NCBI GenBank assembly: GCA_903893335.1 | Contig: CAITLX010000651.1 | Span: forward strand, 1 to 6,639 | Direction: 5' to 3' | Length of the DNA stretch: 6,639 nt | Source of the DNA: an uncultured delta proteobacterium | GTDB lineage: Bacteria; Myxococcota_A; Polyangia; Polyangiales; Polyangiaceae | In this document: positions 1 to 5,616 of the stretch, piece by piece | Layout: each line of letters opens with the position of its first letter | Numbering within the stretch: the first letter of the stretch is position 1 | The notes under the pieces: model-generated | Told to the model about the DNA's origin: nothing | Databases searched by the model: none | What the model saw: only the letters and a program-made list of their open reading frames with translations | Program-made: the position numbers and the translations under genes

Positions 1-289
1 CGGCCTTCACCGCGTGGCGCGCGTGCTCGGCCTCGAGCTCCTGGACGCGCTTGGCCAGCGCGACGACGGTGACGCCGCCAGCGGCAGCCGCCGGCTTGCC
101 CTCGTCGCCGTCCCCGTCGCCCTCGCCGCCCTTGCCCTCGTCGCCGTCGGGCTCGGGTGCGGGGTCGGTCTTCGCGGGCACCTCGTCGGCAGACTGCAAC
201 GCCTTGAGCGCCTTCTTCGCGCTCTCCGCGTCGTCTCCTTCGCCGTCCGCCATCGACTTGAGGGCGGCGAGCAGCTCCTCGTACTTCAT
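1..289 (-). CDS. Nested in-frame scaffolding protein candidate (3' partial)
   Basis: Inside the protease gene, in the same frame, an ATG at 289 (protease residue 267) would give a separate product beginning MKYEELLAALKSM. At least 96 residues are visible before the edge. AAAGGA lies 6 nt upstream. The product is acidic and low in hydrophobics, with a disordered DGDEGKGG-type middle and a C-terminal heptad-like stretch. That composition is typical of phage scaffolds. In lambda (C/Nu3) and Mu (I/Z) the scaffold is made exactly this way, from an internal start in the protease gene. Seen: start, ribosome binding site and composition. Inferred: independent translation and scaffold function. The alternative is that this is simply the protease's C-terminal domain. 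Confidence 0.55.
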   Translation of the reverse strand, partial: MKYEELLAALKSMADGEGDDAESAKKALKALQSADEVPAKTDPAPEPDGDEGKGGEGDGDGDEGKPAAAAGGVTVVALAKRVQELEAEHARHAVKA

Positions 290-1087
290 GTTCGGTCCTT
301 TCGCGTCCGCCGCCTTGGCGGGGGTGGTTCCGCCCGCGGCGATTGCCGCGAGCACTTCGGTCCACGTCATCACCGCGTCGACGAGCCCGACGCTGGCAGC
401 TCCGGCCGCGCTGAAGCAGCCGGCCTCGAGCGAGCGCACCACGTCGGGCGTCATCGCGCGGCGCTCGGCGACGAGCTCGAAGAATATCTCGGCAAGCTCG
501 TCGACCTGCACTCCGATTGCGGCCTTGGCGTCGTCGGTGATTGGCTGGTGCGGGTTGCCGTCCGCCTTGCGCTGGCCGCTCGCGATGATCGAGAAGCCGA
601 GGCCCATCGCCGCATCGCGCGCCGTCTCGTCGACCGTCATCGCAATGACGCCGATGCTGCCGACGAGCGCGGTCGGCTGGGCGAACACCGTGTCGGCCGA
701 GCACGCAAGCGCGTACGCCGCGCTGGCCATCATGCCGTCGGCGAAGGCGAAGAGCTGCTTGCCGGCGGCGTCGGCCATCGCCCGGAGGTCGCGCGACGCC
801 TCGAACGCGCCAGCGGTCTCTCCGCCAGGCGAGTCGATGTTCAGCATGATGGCCGTCGCGGGGCTCGCGAGGGCAGCGGCCACGCGCAGCAGGATGGCGT
901 CGTAGCTGTCGCACCAAAAGCCGGCGTGATGCTGCAGGGGGCCGTACACGTCGACGACCGCCACGGCGCCCTCGGTGCGGAACGGCGGCATGTCGCCAGC
1001 GTCGGCGACGATCTCGAAGTCCATGCCCCACGACTGGGGATGGATGGCGAGCATGCCCGGGCGGTCGAAGCGAGCGCGGCGCCTCAC
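1..1087 (-). CDS. S49-family head maturation protease with scaffold-like C-terminus (3' partial)
   Basis: The frame runs from GTG 1087, which overlaps the portal stop (GTGA), to the window edge; 362 residues are visible. GGAGGG lies 4 nt upstream of the GTG, supporting this start; Met12 (ATG at 1054) is a weaker choice. The peptidase domain spans about residues 40-240: a GAVAVVDVYGPL strand (40-51), NIDSPGGE (83-90) for the oxyanion region, the nucleophile in GMMASAAYALAC (118-129, Ser122) and the Lys in ASGQRKADGNP (169-179, Lys174). This Ser-Lys dyad belongs to the SppA/SohB family, whose phage members (lambda gpC) clear the scaffold during procapsid maturation. After ~250 the character changes to an acidic, Gly/Ala/Lys-rich, helical tail (267-362) ending in a likely coiled coil (VQELEAEHARHAV). 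That tail has its own ribosome binding site and ATG. Lysine codons are all AAG except the AAA that forms this internal site. Confidence 0.88.
   Translation of the reverse strand, partial: MRRRARFDRPGMLAIHPQSWGMDFEIVADAGDMPPFRTEGAVAVVDVYGPLQHHAGFWCDSYDAILLRVAAALASPATAIMLNIDSPGGETAGAFEASRDLRAMADAAGKQLFAFADGMMASAAYALACSADTVFAQPTALVGSIGVIAMTVDETARDAAMGLGFSIIASGQRKADGNPHQPITDDAKAAIGVQVDELAEIFFELVAERRAMTPDVVRSLEAGCFSAAGAASVGLVDAVMTWTEVLAAIAAGGTTPAKAADAKGPNMKYEELLAALKSMADGEGDDAESAKKALKALQSADEVPAKTDPAPEPDGDEGKGGEGDGDGDEGKPAAAAGGVTVVALAKRVQELEAEHARHAVKA
95..148. repeat. 18-bp direct repeat coding DGDEGK twice
   Basis: An 18-bp sequence at 95-112 recurs exactly at 131-148, 36 bp (12 codons) apart, so the frame is kept. 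On the minus strand both copies encode DGDEGK in the acidic low-complexity region of the protease/scaffold tail (residues 314-331). It looks like a small in-frame duplication in a disordered linker. Confidence 0.75.
296..301 (-). promoter_or_regulatory. Internal ribosome binding site for the nested scaffold start
   Basis: The minus strand reads AAAGGA, then 6 nt, then ATG (289-287). The AAA codon it needs is the only AAA among the 15 lysine codons visible in this gene; all others are AAG. This suggests selection for the site. Confidence 0.6.
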
Positions 1088-2517
1088 GACACCCTCCGCA
1101 GCTGCACGACCGACGCGAGCGCGCCCTCGGGCGAGGCGCCCGCATCGGCTTCGTCGCCGAGGTCATCGGGCTCGGAGTCGACGTCGACGATGGCCTGCTC
1201 GGGCGTCGCGACGTCTGGCGTCCCGTCCCCGTCGACGTCGCCGGCGATGGGGATGCCGAACCGGGTGGTGAGCTCGTCCACGTCGATGGCGCGCGAGAAG
1301 GGCGCGAGCGCGGTGCTGAGAGACGTGATCGCGGTCGCGACGGTGACCATCGAGCTCGCCTCGACCTGCATGTCGCGCGGCTGGGCGACGTCCCACTCGA
1401 TGGCGGGACCGGTCGCGATCGCGTCGATGCCCCAGCGCGCAGCCGTCCAGGCCGGGAGGATCTGGGTGTTGACCGTGTACGCGAGCGCGGCCGCGACGTC
1501 CTTGATGATGTCGGCGCGGATCGACTGGTGCACGTCGGCGTTCGAGAAGCCCGTGCCGCCCGTCGTCGTGACGACCTGGCCGGCGATCGCGACCATGTAC
1601 TCGAGGTCCGACGATGAGATCTCTTCCTGGAAGACCTCGAACCCGCGGCCGTTGCTCTCGATGAGCTTGACGTCCCAACCGGGCGGCAGCTCGAAGACCG
1701 TGTTGATGCCCCACGCGATGACGCGCTCGAGGAAGCCCTGGCGCTGCGTCTCCGTCGCGCCGGCAGGGGCGGTCGCCGCGCGGGCGGGGTTGGCGAGCTT
1801 CGCTGAGTAGTTCGACCGGTGCAGGAGCGCGTGCTCCTTGTTGATGAACGCGCGCCCGCACGCCGGCCAGAGGCCCGACTGCCACGGCGCCTGGCGCCCT
1901 CCGGGGGTGTGCAGGACCCAGCGCCCGTCGCCCGGGGTGATCGGCAGCGGCCCGGCGATCGACAGATAGTACCAGCGGTTCTCCGACCACCGGTAGCGCA
2001 GCCACTGCGGGTCGAGCCGCACGAGGACGGGGAAGTCGCGGCCCGCCACGGGCAGCAGCTCCGCGACGCCGACGCCGAGCATGCGGCCGTCGCCCGCGAG
2101 GAGCGCGAGCTCCGCCGGAGGGCACATGTCGTCGAAGACCGAGCGCGAGCCGTTGTGCGCCTTGAGCGCGCCGACAGGCGCCGCGTCGCCGTAGAACTTC
2201 TTCGTGAGCCCGACGACGCCACCGGTCAGCGTGCCGAGCAGGCCCGACAGCATGCCGTCCCGGCGCATGGCGCGCAGCAGCTGGGCCACGCGCGACAGGT
2301 CGCCAGCGTCGGCCGCGTGCTGCGCCTCCTCGAGGTCGGCCAGGTACCAGCGCAGCTGCGTGGTCGGCAGCGGGCTGAGGTTGCCGCCGAGCGCGGCGCG
2401 GATGCTGGTGACACTGTCCGAGCCGATGTCGGGGCCGTAGCCGCCCGACGGCGACGTGTAGGCCGACACGCCCAACAGGGCGGCGAGCCTTTCGCGCCAG
2501 ACAGTCGGGGGCGGCAT
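1084..2517 (-). CDS. Phage portal protein, Mu gp29-like (DUF935) family
   Basis: A 477-residue protein. The ATG at 2517 is the first usable start: an in-frame stop lies only six codons upstream. The strongest family signal is in the C-terminal half. An IAGQVVTTTGGTGFSNADVH segment (311-330) is followed by QSIRADIIKDVAAALAYTVNTQILPAW (331-357), matching the DUF935 pattern ilGqTlttd..gs..a.vh..v..di...da..la.tln.qli. The segment GWDVKLIES (280-288) also fits. The portal forms the dodecameric ring at one capsid vertex, through which terminase pumps DNA and to which the tail joins. Position immediately after the large terminase supports this. The tail of the protein is unusual: GDVDGDGTPD (426-435) is a DxDxDGxxD calcium-loop-like motif, followed by an acidic stretch to ~460. 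The stop overlaps the next gene's GTG. A different portal subfamily is possible, but the portal role itself is well supported. Confidence 0.78.
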   Translation of the reverse strand: MPPPTVWRERLAALLGVSAYTSPSGGYGPDIGSDSVTSIRAALGGNLSPLPTTQLRWYLADLEEAQHAADAGDLSRVAQLLRAMRRDGMLSGLLGTLTGGVVGLTKKFYGDAAPVGALKAHNGSRSVFDDMCPPAELALLAGDGRMLGVGVAELLPVAGRDFPVLVRLDPQWLRYRWSENRWYYLSIAGPLPITPGDGRWVLHTPGGRQAPWQSGLWPACGRAFINKEHALLHRSNYSAKLANPARAATAPAGATETQRQGFLERVIAWGINTVFELPPGWDVKLIESNGRGFEVFQEEISSSDLEYMVAIAGQVVTTTGGTGFSNADVHQSIRADIIKDVAAALAYTVNTQILPAWTAARWGIDAIATGPAIEWDVAQPRDMQVEASSMVTVATAITSLSTALAPFSRAIDVDELTTRFGIPIAGDVDGDGTPDVATPEQAIVDVDSEPDDLGDEADAGASPEGALASVVQLRRVS

Positions 2518-2541
2518 GCCCGACTGCTGTTGTCAGGCGCG

Positions 2542-2571
2542 GGTGGCATACGCCAAGCGCCCGGTGGCATA
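2542..2571. repeat. 9-bp direct repeat in the terminase-portal gap
   Basis: GGTGGCATA occurs at 2542-2550 and 2563-2571, exactly 21 bp (two helical turns) apart, in the 60-bp gap between the large terminase stop and the portal start. On the minus strand it reads TATGCCACC. It may be an operator or regulatory element at the only non-overlapping junction of the late block. The phase also allows a chance 7-codon repeat in a short unused frame. Confidence 0.4.
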
Positions 2572-2577
2572 TTCGAC

Positions 2578-4200
2578 TCAGCGTCGTCCGGGGCCCCAGG
2601 CGCCGAGCCCGCCGTACGGGTCCATGCTGCGGACGGGGTCGTGGTCCCGGGACCGGTCCCGCTCGCCCGCCTCGTCGCGCCCGCGGGCGACGTCGCTCGA
2701 GCGGATGGCCGCGGGGACCCAGACCGAGAGCGTCAGGGCGTCCGCGCGGTCGGGTGACCGGCCGTCGAGCGCCTTGCGCAGCTCGTCCTTCGGCGTCGCC
2801 TTCAGCCTCCCCGAGATGTGCTGCGCCCAGGCCGGCGCGTGGAGCTCGCGCGCGAGGCGCGTGTCCTCGGGGATGGACCCGCCGTCGCGGAACCACTGCG
2901 CGAGGTTCGCCCAGAGCTCGTCGCGCACGCGGTCGTAGATCTGCGGCTGCCGGAACGCGCGGTCGCTCGACCGGACGCCGTAGACCTCGAAGGTCTTGTG
3001 CACCTCGGCCGCGGCACGCAGCTGGCCGTACACCGACCCGCCGATCGGGCCGAGCATGTCGATGGTCACGAGCACGGTCTCGCGCCGGCCGCGGTGCTTG
3101 TCGATGAGCGCCAGCAGGTGCGCCGTGCACGACTGCTCGGTCAGCCCGTGCCACCCGAGTACCTCGAGCACGCGCAGACCTCGCCGCACGACGAAGGCGA
3201 ACTCGTCGCCGCCGTCGCCGGGACCCGCGGGGTCAATGCCGATCTGCAGGCGCTCGTTCGGCGAGCTCGTGTCGCTATCGATCCACCGCTGCTCGGCCTC
3301 GGTGATGGCCGCGATGGACAGAATCTTCCCCTCCTCGCGCAGGACGAACTCGCCCTTCACGCGGACCTTGTAGAGCGGCGAGGACTCGCCCCACTCCCGG
3401 CGCTTCTCCTCGACCCACTCGCGCGTCGCGAGCCCCGGGATGACGAGCCTCCCCTCGACGACGTTCGGCGTCTCCTCCGAGCTGATGCGGATGCACTTGT
3501 AGAACTGGCTCTTCTCGTGGAACGCGCGGAAGAACTCGCCCTCGGTGCGGGTCGGGTTGCTGAACATGACGATTCGCGCGCCGCCCGCGCGGTTGCCCTC
3601 GATGGCCTCGAAGATGCTGTCGTCGATGCCGCTCGCCTCGTCTGGAATGTAGAGCAGGTGCTTGCCCGAGATGCCCGCGACGGCCTCGGCCTCACGCGCG
3701 GTGAACCCGACGACCTCGCGGAAGTCGTCGGCGCGCAGCCCCGTGCGCGCGAGATCGCGCAGCTCGCCGCCGATGGTCACCTTCGCCCGCGAGTGCATCA
3801 TGCGCAGCTCGCGCCAGAGGATCTGGTCTACCTGGCGCGCGGTCACCGAGGTCAGCACGACGCGCGCGTCGGGGAAGGAGCAGAAGTACCAGAGCGCGAT
3901 GATGGCCGCGGTGTGGCTCTTCGACACCTTGTGGCCGCTCGCGACCGCGACGCGCGGGTAGTCGCGGATCGCCTCGAGGACCTCGATCTGCCGGGCCCAC
4001 GGCTCGATGCCGAGCACCTCGCGTGCGAACAGGACGGGGTCGTCTCGGTAGCGCGCCGACGGCCACTGCTCGGAGGTGACGCCGTGGCCGAGCTCGAGCG
4101 AGCGGGCGATGAGACGAGCCGCGATCGCGCCGGCGAGGGTGCGCGCGCGCCGATGCCCGCCGCGCAGGCGGTCGACCTCGTGCGACGTCGTGGTGGTCAT
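2578..4200 (-). CDS. terL: Phage terminase large subunit (packaging ATPase/nuclease)
   Basis: A 540-residue protein, a normal length for the family. The ATG at 4200 overlaps the upstream stop (ATGA); the frame is open further upstream, but that stretch is the shadow of other genes. The N-terminal ATPase has a Walker A variant SGHKVSKS (88-95; Ser in place of the last Gly), Walker B LLYIPDEAS (182-190; Asp187, Glu188) and the coupling motif FSNPTRTEG (213-221). The C-terminal RNase H-like nuclease has QIGIDPAG (319-326, Asp323), VTIDMLG (378-384, Asp381) and SPDRADAL (482-489, Asp484 and Asp487), three acidic positions expected to bind metal. The protein would cut concatemeric DNA and drive it into the procapsid through the portal. 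The last ~40 residues are charged and Gly-rich, probably a flexible tail contacting the portal. The fold assignment is firm; the packaging type (cos or pac) is not readable. Confidence 0.93.
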   Translation of the reverse strand: MTTTTSHEVDRLRGGHRRARTLAGAIAARLIARSLELGHGVTSEQWPSARYRDDPVLFAREVLGIEPWARQIEVLEAIRDYPRVAVASGHKVSKSHTAAIIALWYFCSFPDARVVLTSVTARQVDQILWRELRMMHSRAKVTIGGELRDLARTGLRADDFREVVGFTAREAEAVAGISGKHLLYIPDEASGIDDSIFEAIEGNRAGGARIVMFSNPTRTEGEFFRAFHEKSQFYKCIRISSEETPNVVEGRLVIPGLATREWVEEKRREWGESSPLYKVRVKGEFVLREEGKILSIAAITEAEQRWIDSDTSSPNERLQIGIDPAGPGDGGDEFAFVVRRGLRVLEVLGWHGLTEQSCTAHLLALIDKHRGRRETVLVTIDMLGPIGGSVYGQLRAAAEVHKTFEVYGVRSSDRAFRQPQIYDRVRDELWANLAQWFRDGGSIPEDTRLARELHAPAWAQHISGRLKATPKDELRKALDGRSPDRADALTLSVWVPAAIRSSDVARGRDEAGERDRSRDHDPVRSMDPYGGLGAWGPGRR

Positions 4201-4769
4201 TCGCCCATCGCCGCCAGGGCGTCTCCGACCGCACGCATCGCAGCCGGCCAGGGGGTCAGAATCTCGACGAGTTGGTCCTCGATGCGCCGCCACGCGGGCA
4301 GCCGCAGGATGCGCGACTCGGTCACCACGAGCGTCTCGCCGGTCATCTTGCCGAGGAGCGTGAGCGTCTGGGCCGCCGCCGCGTAGACCTTCGCCTGCTC
4401 GCTCGGCGTGGCGCTCGCGTCGTTCGCTACGCGCGTGCGCAGCGCGCGCACCTGCTCCATCAGCCGCTGCGCTTCGGCCCGCACCGAGCGGTCGTCGACC
4501 GGCTGCGGGTCGGGAGGCGCCGGCTGCGCCCTCCTGCCCGGGGCGCGCGGCTTGCGCTCGACCTGCATCCACGGCTCGTCCCAGGCGCTCGGCGGGATGG
4601 CGAACTCCCGCTCGAGCGCGATGCGGTTGGGGACGCCCGGCTTCATCACGGCCGCGATCCACCTCGAGACCTTCGGTTGCGTAGTGCCGACGCGCGCCGC
4701 GATCTCGTGCTGCGTCGCGCCGACGCGGCCGAGCATGTACGACCCGCGCGTGCGCTGCGCCCCGGTCAC
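4197..4769 (-). CDS. Small terminase subunit candidate (HTH plus helical C-terminus)
   Basis: A 190-residue protein starting at GTG 4769, which overlaps the lipoprotein stop as GTGA. An ATG at 4736 (residue 12) is an alternative; neither has a strong ribosome binding site, so coupling favours the GTG. Residues 18-37 (ATQHEIAARVGTTQPKVSRW) form a helix-turn-helix of the XRE type, followed by a segment ending IPPSAW, as in phage Cro/XRE-like domains. Residues 70-95 are a basic, Pro-rich linker. Residues 95-190 are mostly helical, with AKVYAAAAQTLTLLGKMTGE and SRILRLPAWRRI. Its stop overlaps the ATG of the large terminase (ATGA). Gene order, size and the HTH-plus-oligomerisation layout fit a small terminase, which recognises the packaging site and hands DNA to the large subunit. 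A plain transcriptional regulator is the alternative, since small terminases diverge greatly in sequence. Confidence 0.65.
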   Translation of the reverse strand: MTGAQRTRGSYMLGRVGATQHEIAARVGTTQPKVSRWIAAVMKPGVPNRIALEREFAIPPSAWDEPWMQVERKPRAPGRRAQPAPPDPQPVDDRSVRAEAQRLMEQVRALRTRVANDASATPSEQAKVYAAAAQTLTLLGKMTGETLVVTESRILRLPAWRRIEDQLVEILTPWPAAMRAVGDALAAMGE

Positions 4770-5296
4770 CGGCACTGCCCCGCTTGGCACGTCTGGGTCG
4801 GCCCACAGACGACGCCGCACGCGCCGCAGTTGTCGTGGTTGCCGGGGATGGCGATGCAGTTGCCGGTCCCCTTGCAGTCCCAGGAGTTGATGGGGCAGAA
4901 GGTGCAGCGGTCGACGACGCACCACGCGACGAGGTTCGGCAGCTTGCCGCACGAGTAGCCGCACGAGCCACAGTTCTCCGGGTCGTGGAGCGACTGCTCG
5001 CAACCGTCGACCGCGATGCCGTTGCAGTCGGCGTGGTCGGCCGCGCAGGTGGGGCCGTCCGGTTCCTCCGCGGCGTCGGCGACGTCGGCCTCGAGGACGT
5101 CCACCAGCTCCGGCGCGTCGGCGGCGTCGACCTGGTCGTGCCCCGCGTCAGCCTCGGCCGAGGCCTCGACCGCCGACGTGTCGAGACCCGCGTCGACTGC
5201 CTCGGCGGGCGGCCCGAGCTCGCCGGGGCCCGAGCCGGCGTCGGGAGTGCAACCAGCGACCACGACCCCGACGATGACCAGCCAGCTCGAGCGCAT
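4766..5296 (-). CDS. Cysteine-rich lipoprotein between replication and packaging genes
   Basis: A 176-residue predicted lipoprotein. Residues 1-15 form a short signal peptide (MRSS, then a hydrophobic run), with a lipobox VVAGC ending in Cys16; Thr at +2 is not the Asp inner-membrane retention signal. Residues 17-82 are an acidic Ala/Asp/Glu/Pro linker, probably disordered. Residues 84-175 hold 16 cysteines, an even number suited to eight disulfides, with two NCGxCGxxC modules (109-116 and 157-164) and a DCNGIAVDGCE lead-in (90-100). This layout is common in secreted proteins of Myxococcota. The expected location is anchored to a cell membrane and facing the periplasm or outside. The gene is not a recognised phage structural gene. 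Its stop overlaps the GTG of the next gene (GTGA), so it shares a transcript with the terminase genes. Possible roles are a cargo (moron) gene altering the host surface, for example excluding other phages, or a lysis or adsorption role. The function is not known. Confidence 0.8.
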   Translation of the reverse strand: MRSSWLVIVGVVVAGCTPDAGSGPGELGPPAEAVDAGLDTSAVEASAEADAGHDQVDAADAPELVDVLEADVADAAEEPDGPTCAADHADCNGIAVDGCEQSLHDPENCGSCGYSCGKLPNLVAWCVVDRCTFCPINSWDCKGTGNCIAIPGNHDNCGACGVVCGPTQTCQAGQCR

Positions 5297-5302
5297 GTCG
5301 TG

Positions 5303-5310
5303 CACCTCCC
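5303..5310 (-). promoter_or_regulatory. Ribosome binding site deciding the lipoprotein start
   Basis: The minus strand reads GGGAGGTG just upstream of the ATG at 5296, with GGGAGG ending 8 nt from the start codon. This near-consensus site, followed directly by a signal peptide, fixes the start at 5296 rather than at the in-frame ATG 108 codons upstream (5620). Confidence 0.75.
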
Positions 5311-5362
5311 GACCGGTGAGACCGTAGCAGGGCGCGCCCCGGGGCATACTGTCGGCGCCAGG

Positions 5363-5391
5363 GAGCTGCCGCGTCAATTTCTGAGCTGCCG
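5363..5391. repeat. 9-bp direct repeat pair around a TTGACG hexamer
   Basis: GAGCTGCCG occurs at 5363-5371 and 5383-5391, exactly 20 bp apart. Between them the minus strand reads TTGACG (5377 to 5372), a good match to a sigma-70 -35 box, pointing toward the lipoprotein and terminase genes. No convincing -10 box sits 16-18 bp downstream; the nearest AT-containing hexamer is CAGTAT (5351 to 5346) at a 20-bp spacing. Two operator half-sites flanking a -35 box is a reasonable reading, but phage- or host-specific promoters in GC-rich bacteria are hard to read by eye. Confidence 0.35.
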
Positions 5392-5485
5392 GCGCTCTTG
5401 TTCGCCCCCTACTGTTCGACCGGGGGGTGGTTCCCGCGCCTGAGCTCTCTGGCGCAGGCCAAAACCAGGGCCCAACCACCGCGGC

Positions 5486-5544
5486 GGGGTGGTTCCCGAT
5501 CCCGGTTCCCCCCTTAAGGGGGTGGGAACCGCGGGAACCACCCC
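5486..5544. repeat. 59-bp nested inverted repeat centred on CCCCCTTAAGGGGG
   Basis: The outer arms are a perfect 13-bp inverted repeat (5486-5498 and 5532-5544), centred at 5515. Inside it GGTTCC (5504-5509) and GGAACC (5525-5530) form a second, slightly off-centre pair. At the core is the perfect 14-bp palindrome CCCCCTTAAGGGGG (5509-5522). The strand could fold as a long interrupted hairpin or cruciform. It is not a typical Rho-independent terminator, because no T run follows the stem on the minus strand. A dimeric DNA-binding protein site, or a small palindromic mobile repeat (REP/MITE-like), are both possible. Confidence 0.75.
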
Positions 5545-5570
5545 CCCGCCCGAGGTGGTTCCGCTTGTTC

Positions 5571-5600
5571 CCGGAACCAACCGGAACCACCGGGAACCAC
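5571..5600. repeat. Three tandem 10-bp repeats (CCGGAACCAA / CCGGAACCAC / CGGGAACCAC)
   Basis: Three head-to-tail decamers differ at one or two positions and end 16 bp from the ATPase stop codon. A 10-bp period places each copy on the same face of the helix, as for cooperative protein binding. A 10-bp period also shifts reading frame with every unit, which argues against coding function. They form the ATPase-proximal end of the larger array. Confidence 0.8.
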
Positions 5601-5616
5601 GCGCACGCTTGACCGT

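Larger units (their letters stand above)
5424..5600. repeat. GGTTCC/GGAACC repeat array (iteron- or operator-like)
   Basis: Nine copies of the core occur in 177 bp. GGTTCC is at 5429, 5491, 5504 and 5557; GGAACC is at 5525, 5534, 5573, 5583 and 5593. The best unit is the 13-mer GGGGTGGTTCCCG, exact at 5424-5436 and 5486-5498 and exactly inverted at 5532-5544. GGTGGTTCCG at 5554-5563 is a shorter copy. The last three inverted copies are tandem 10-bp units at 5571-5600, one helical turn each. Elsewhere in the window I found only four cores (326, 2889, 5061, 6492), about what base composition predicts. Iterated sites of this kind bind proteins: replication initiators, repressors or terminase small subunits (as at lambda cosB). 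Which applies here is not known. Confidence 0.85.
5297..5616. other. 320-bp intergenic region with a repeat array and possible promoter
   Basis: This is the only gene-free stretch over 300 bases. The half next to the ATPase (5424-5600) is a dense array of GGTTCC/GGAACC elements, described separately. The half next to the lipoprotein holds a pair of 9-bp direct repeats around a TTGACG hexamer, a GCCCCGGGGC palindrome at 5336-5345, and the lipoprotein ribosome binding site. The frame of the lipoprotein stays open through the whole region back to an ATG at 5620, but the predicted peptide is Gly/Pro/Arg-rich and repeat-derived, so I treat the region as non-coding. It separates the replication ATPase from the packaging genes. 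That position would suit a promoter and operator for the late genes, a packaging site or an origin; the sequence does not decide between them. Confidence 0.7.

Noticed and set aside
14..1810. Long plus-strand open frame of 598 codons opposite the protease and portal genes.
   Set aside because: It is Arg/Ala/Val-rich with no recognisable domain and lies antisense to two genes with clear motifs. High GC makes such shadow frames common.
2818..4386. Plus-strand open frame of 522 codons opposite the large terminase.
   Set aside because: It has low-complexity Arg/Leu/Ala composition and is fully antisense to a terminase with intact ATPase and nuclease motifs.
4201..4971. Upstream extension of the large terminase frame (257 more codons).
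   Set aside because: This stretch is an out-of-frame shadow of the small terminase and lipoprotein genes. The ATG at 4200 overlapping the upstream stop and the normal family length support the shorter protein.
4770..5003. Upstream extension of the small terminase frame into the lipoprotein gene.
   Set aside because: It is an Arg/Leu-rich shadow of the cysteine-rich lipoprotein. The GTGA overlap at 4766-4769 gives a better start.
5331..5345. GGCGCGCC followed by GCCCCGGGGC, considered as a regulatory hairpin upstream of the lipoprotein.
   Set aside because: Short GC palindromes are expected at this base composition, and nothing else supports a function.
5504..5530. Palindrome after the ATPase gene considered as a Rho-independent terminator.
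   Set aside because: No T run follows the stem on the minus strand, and the stem is part of a larger repeat array.
5424..5600. CRISPR array.
   Set aside because: Units are 10-13 bp in both orientations with irregular spacing and no unique spacers of constant length.
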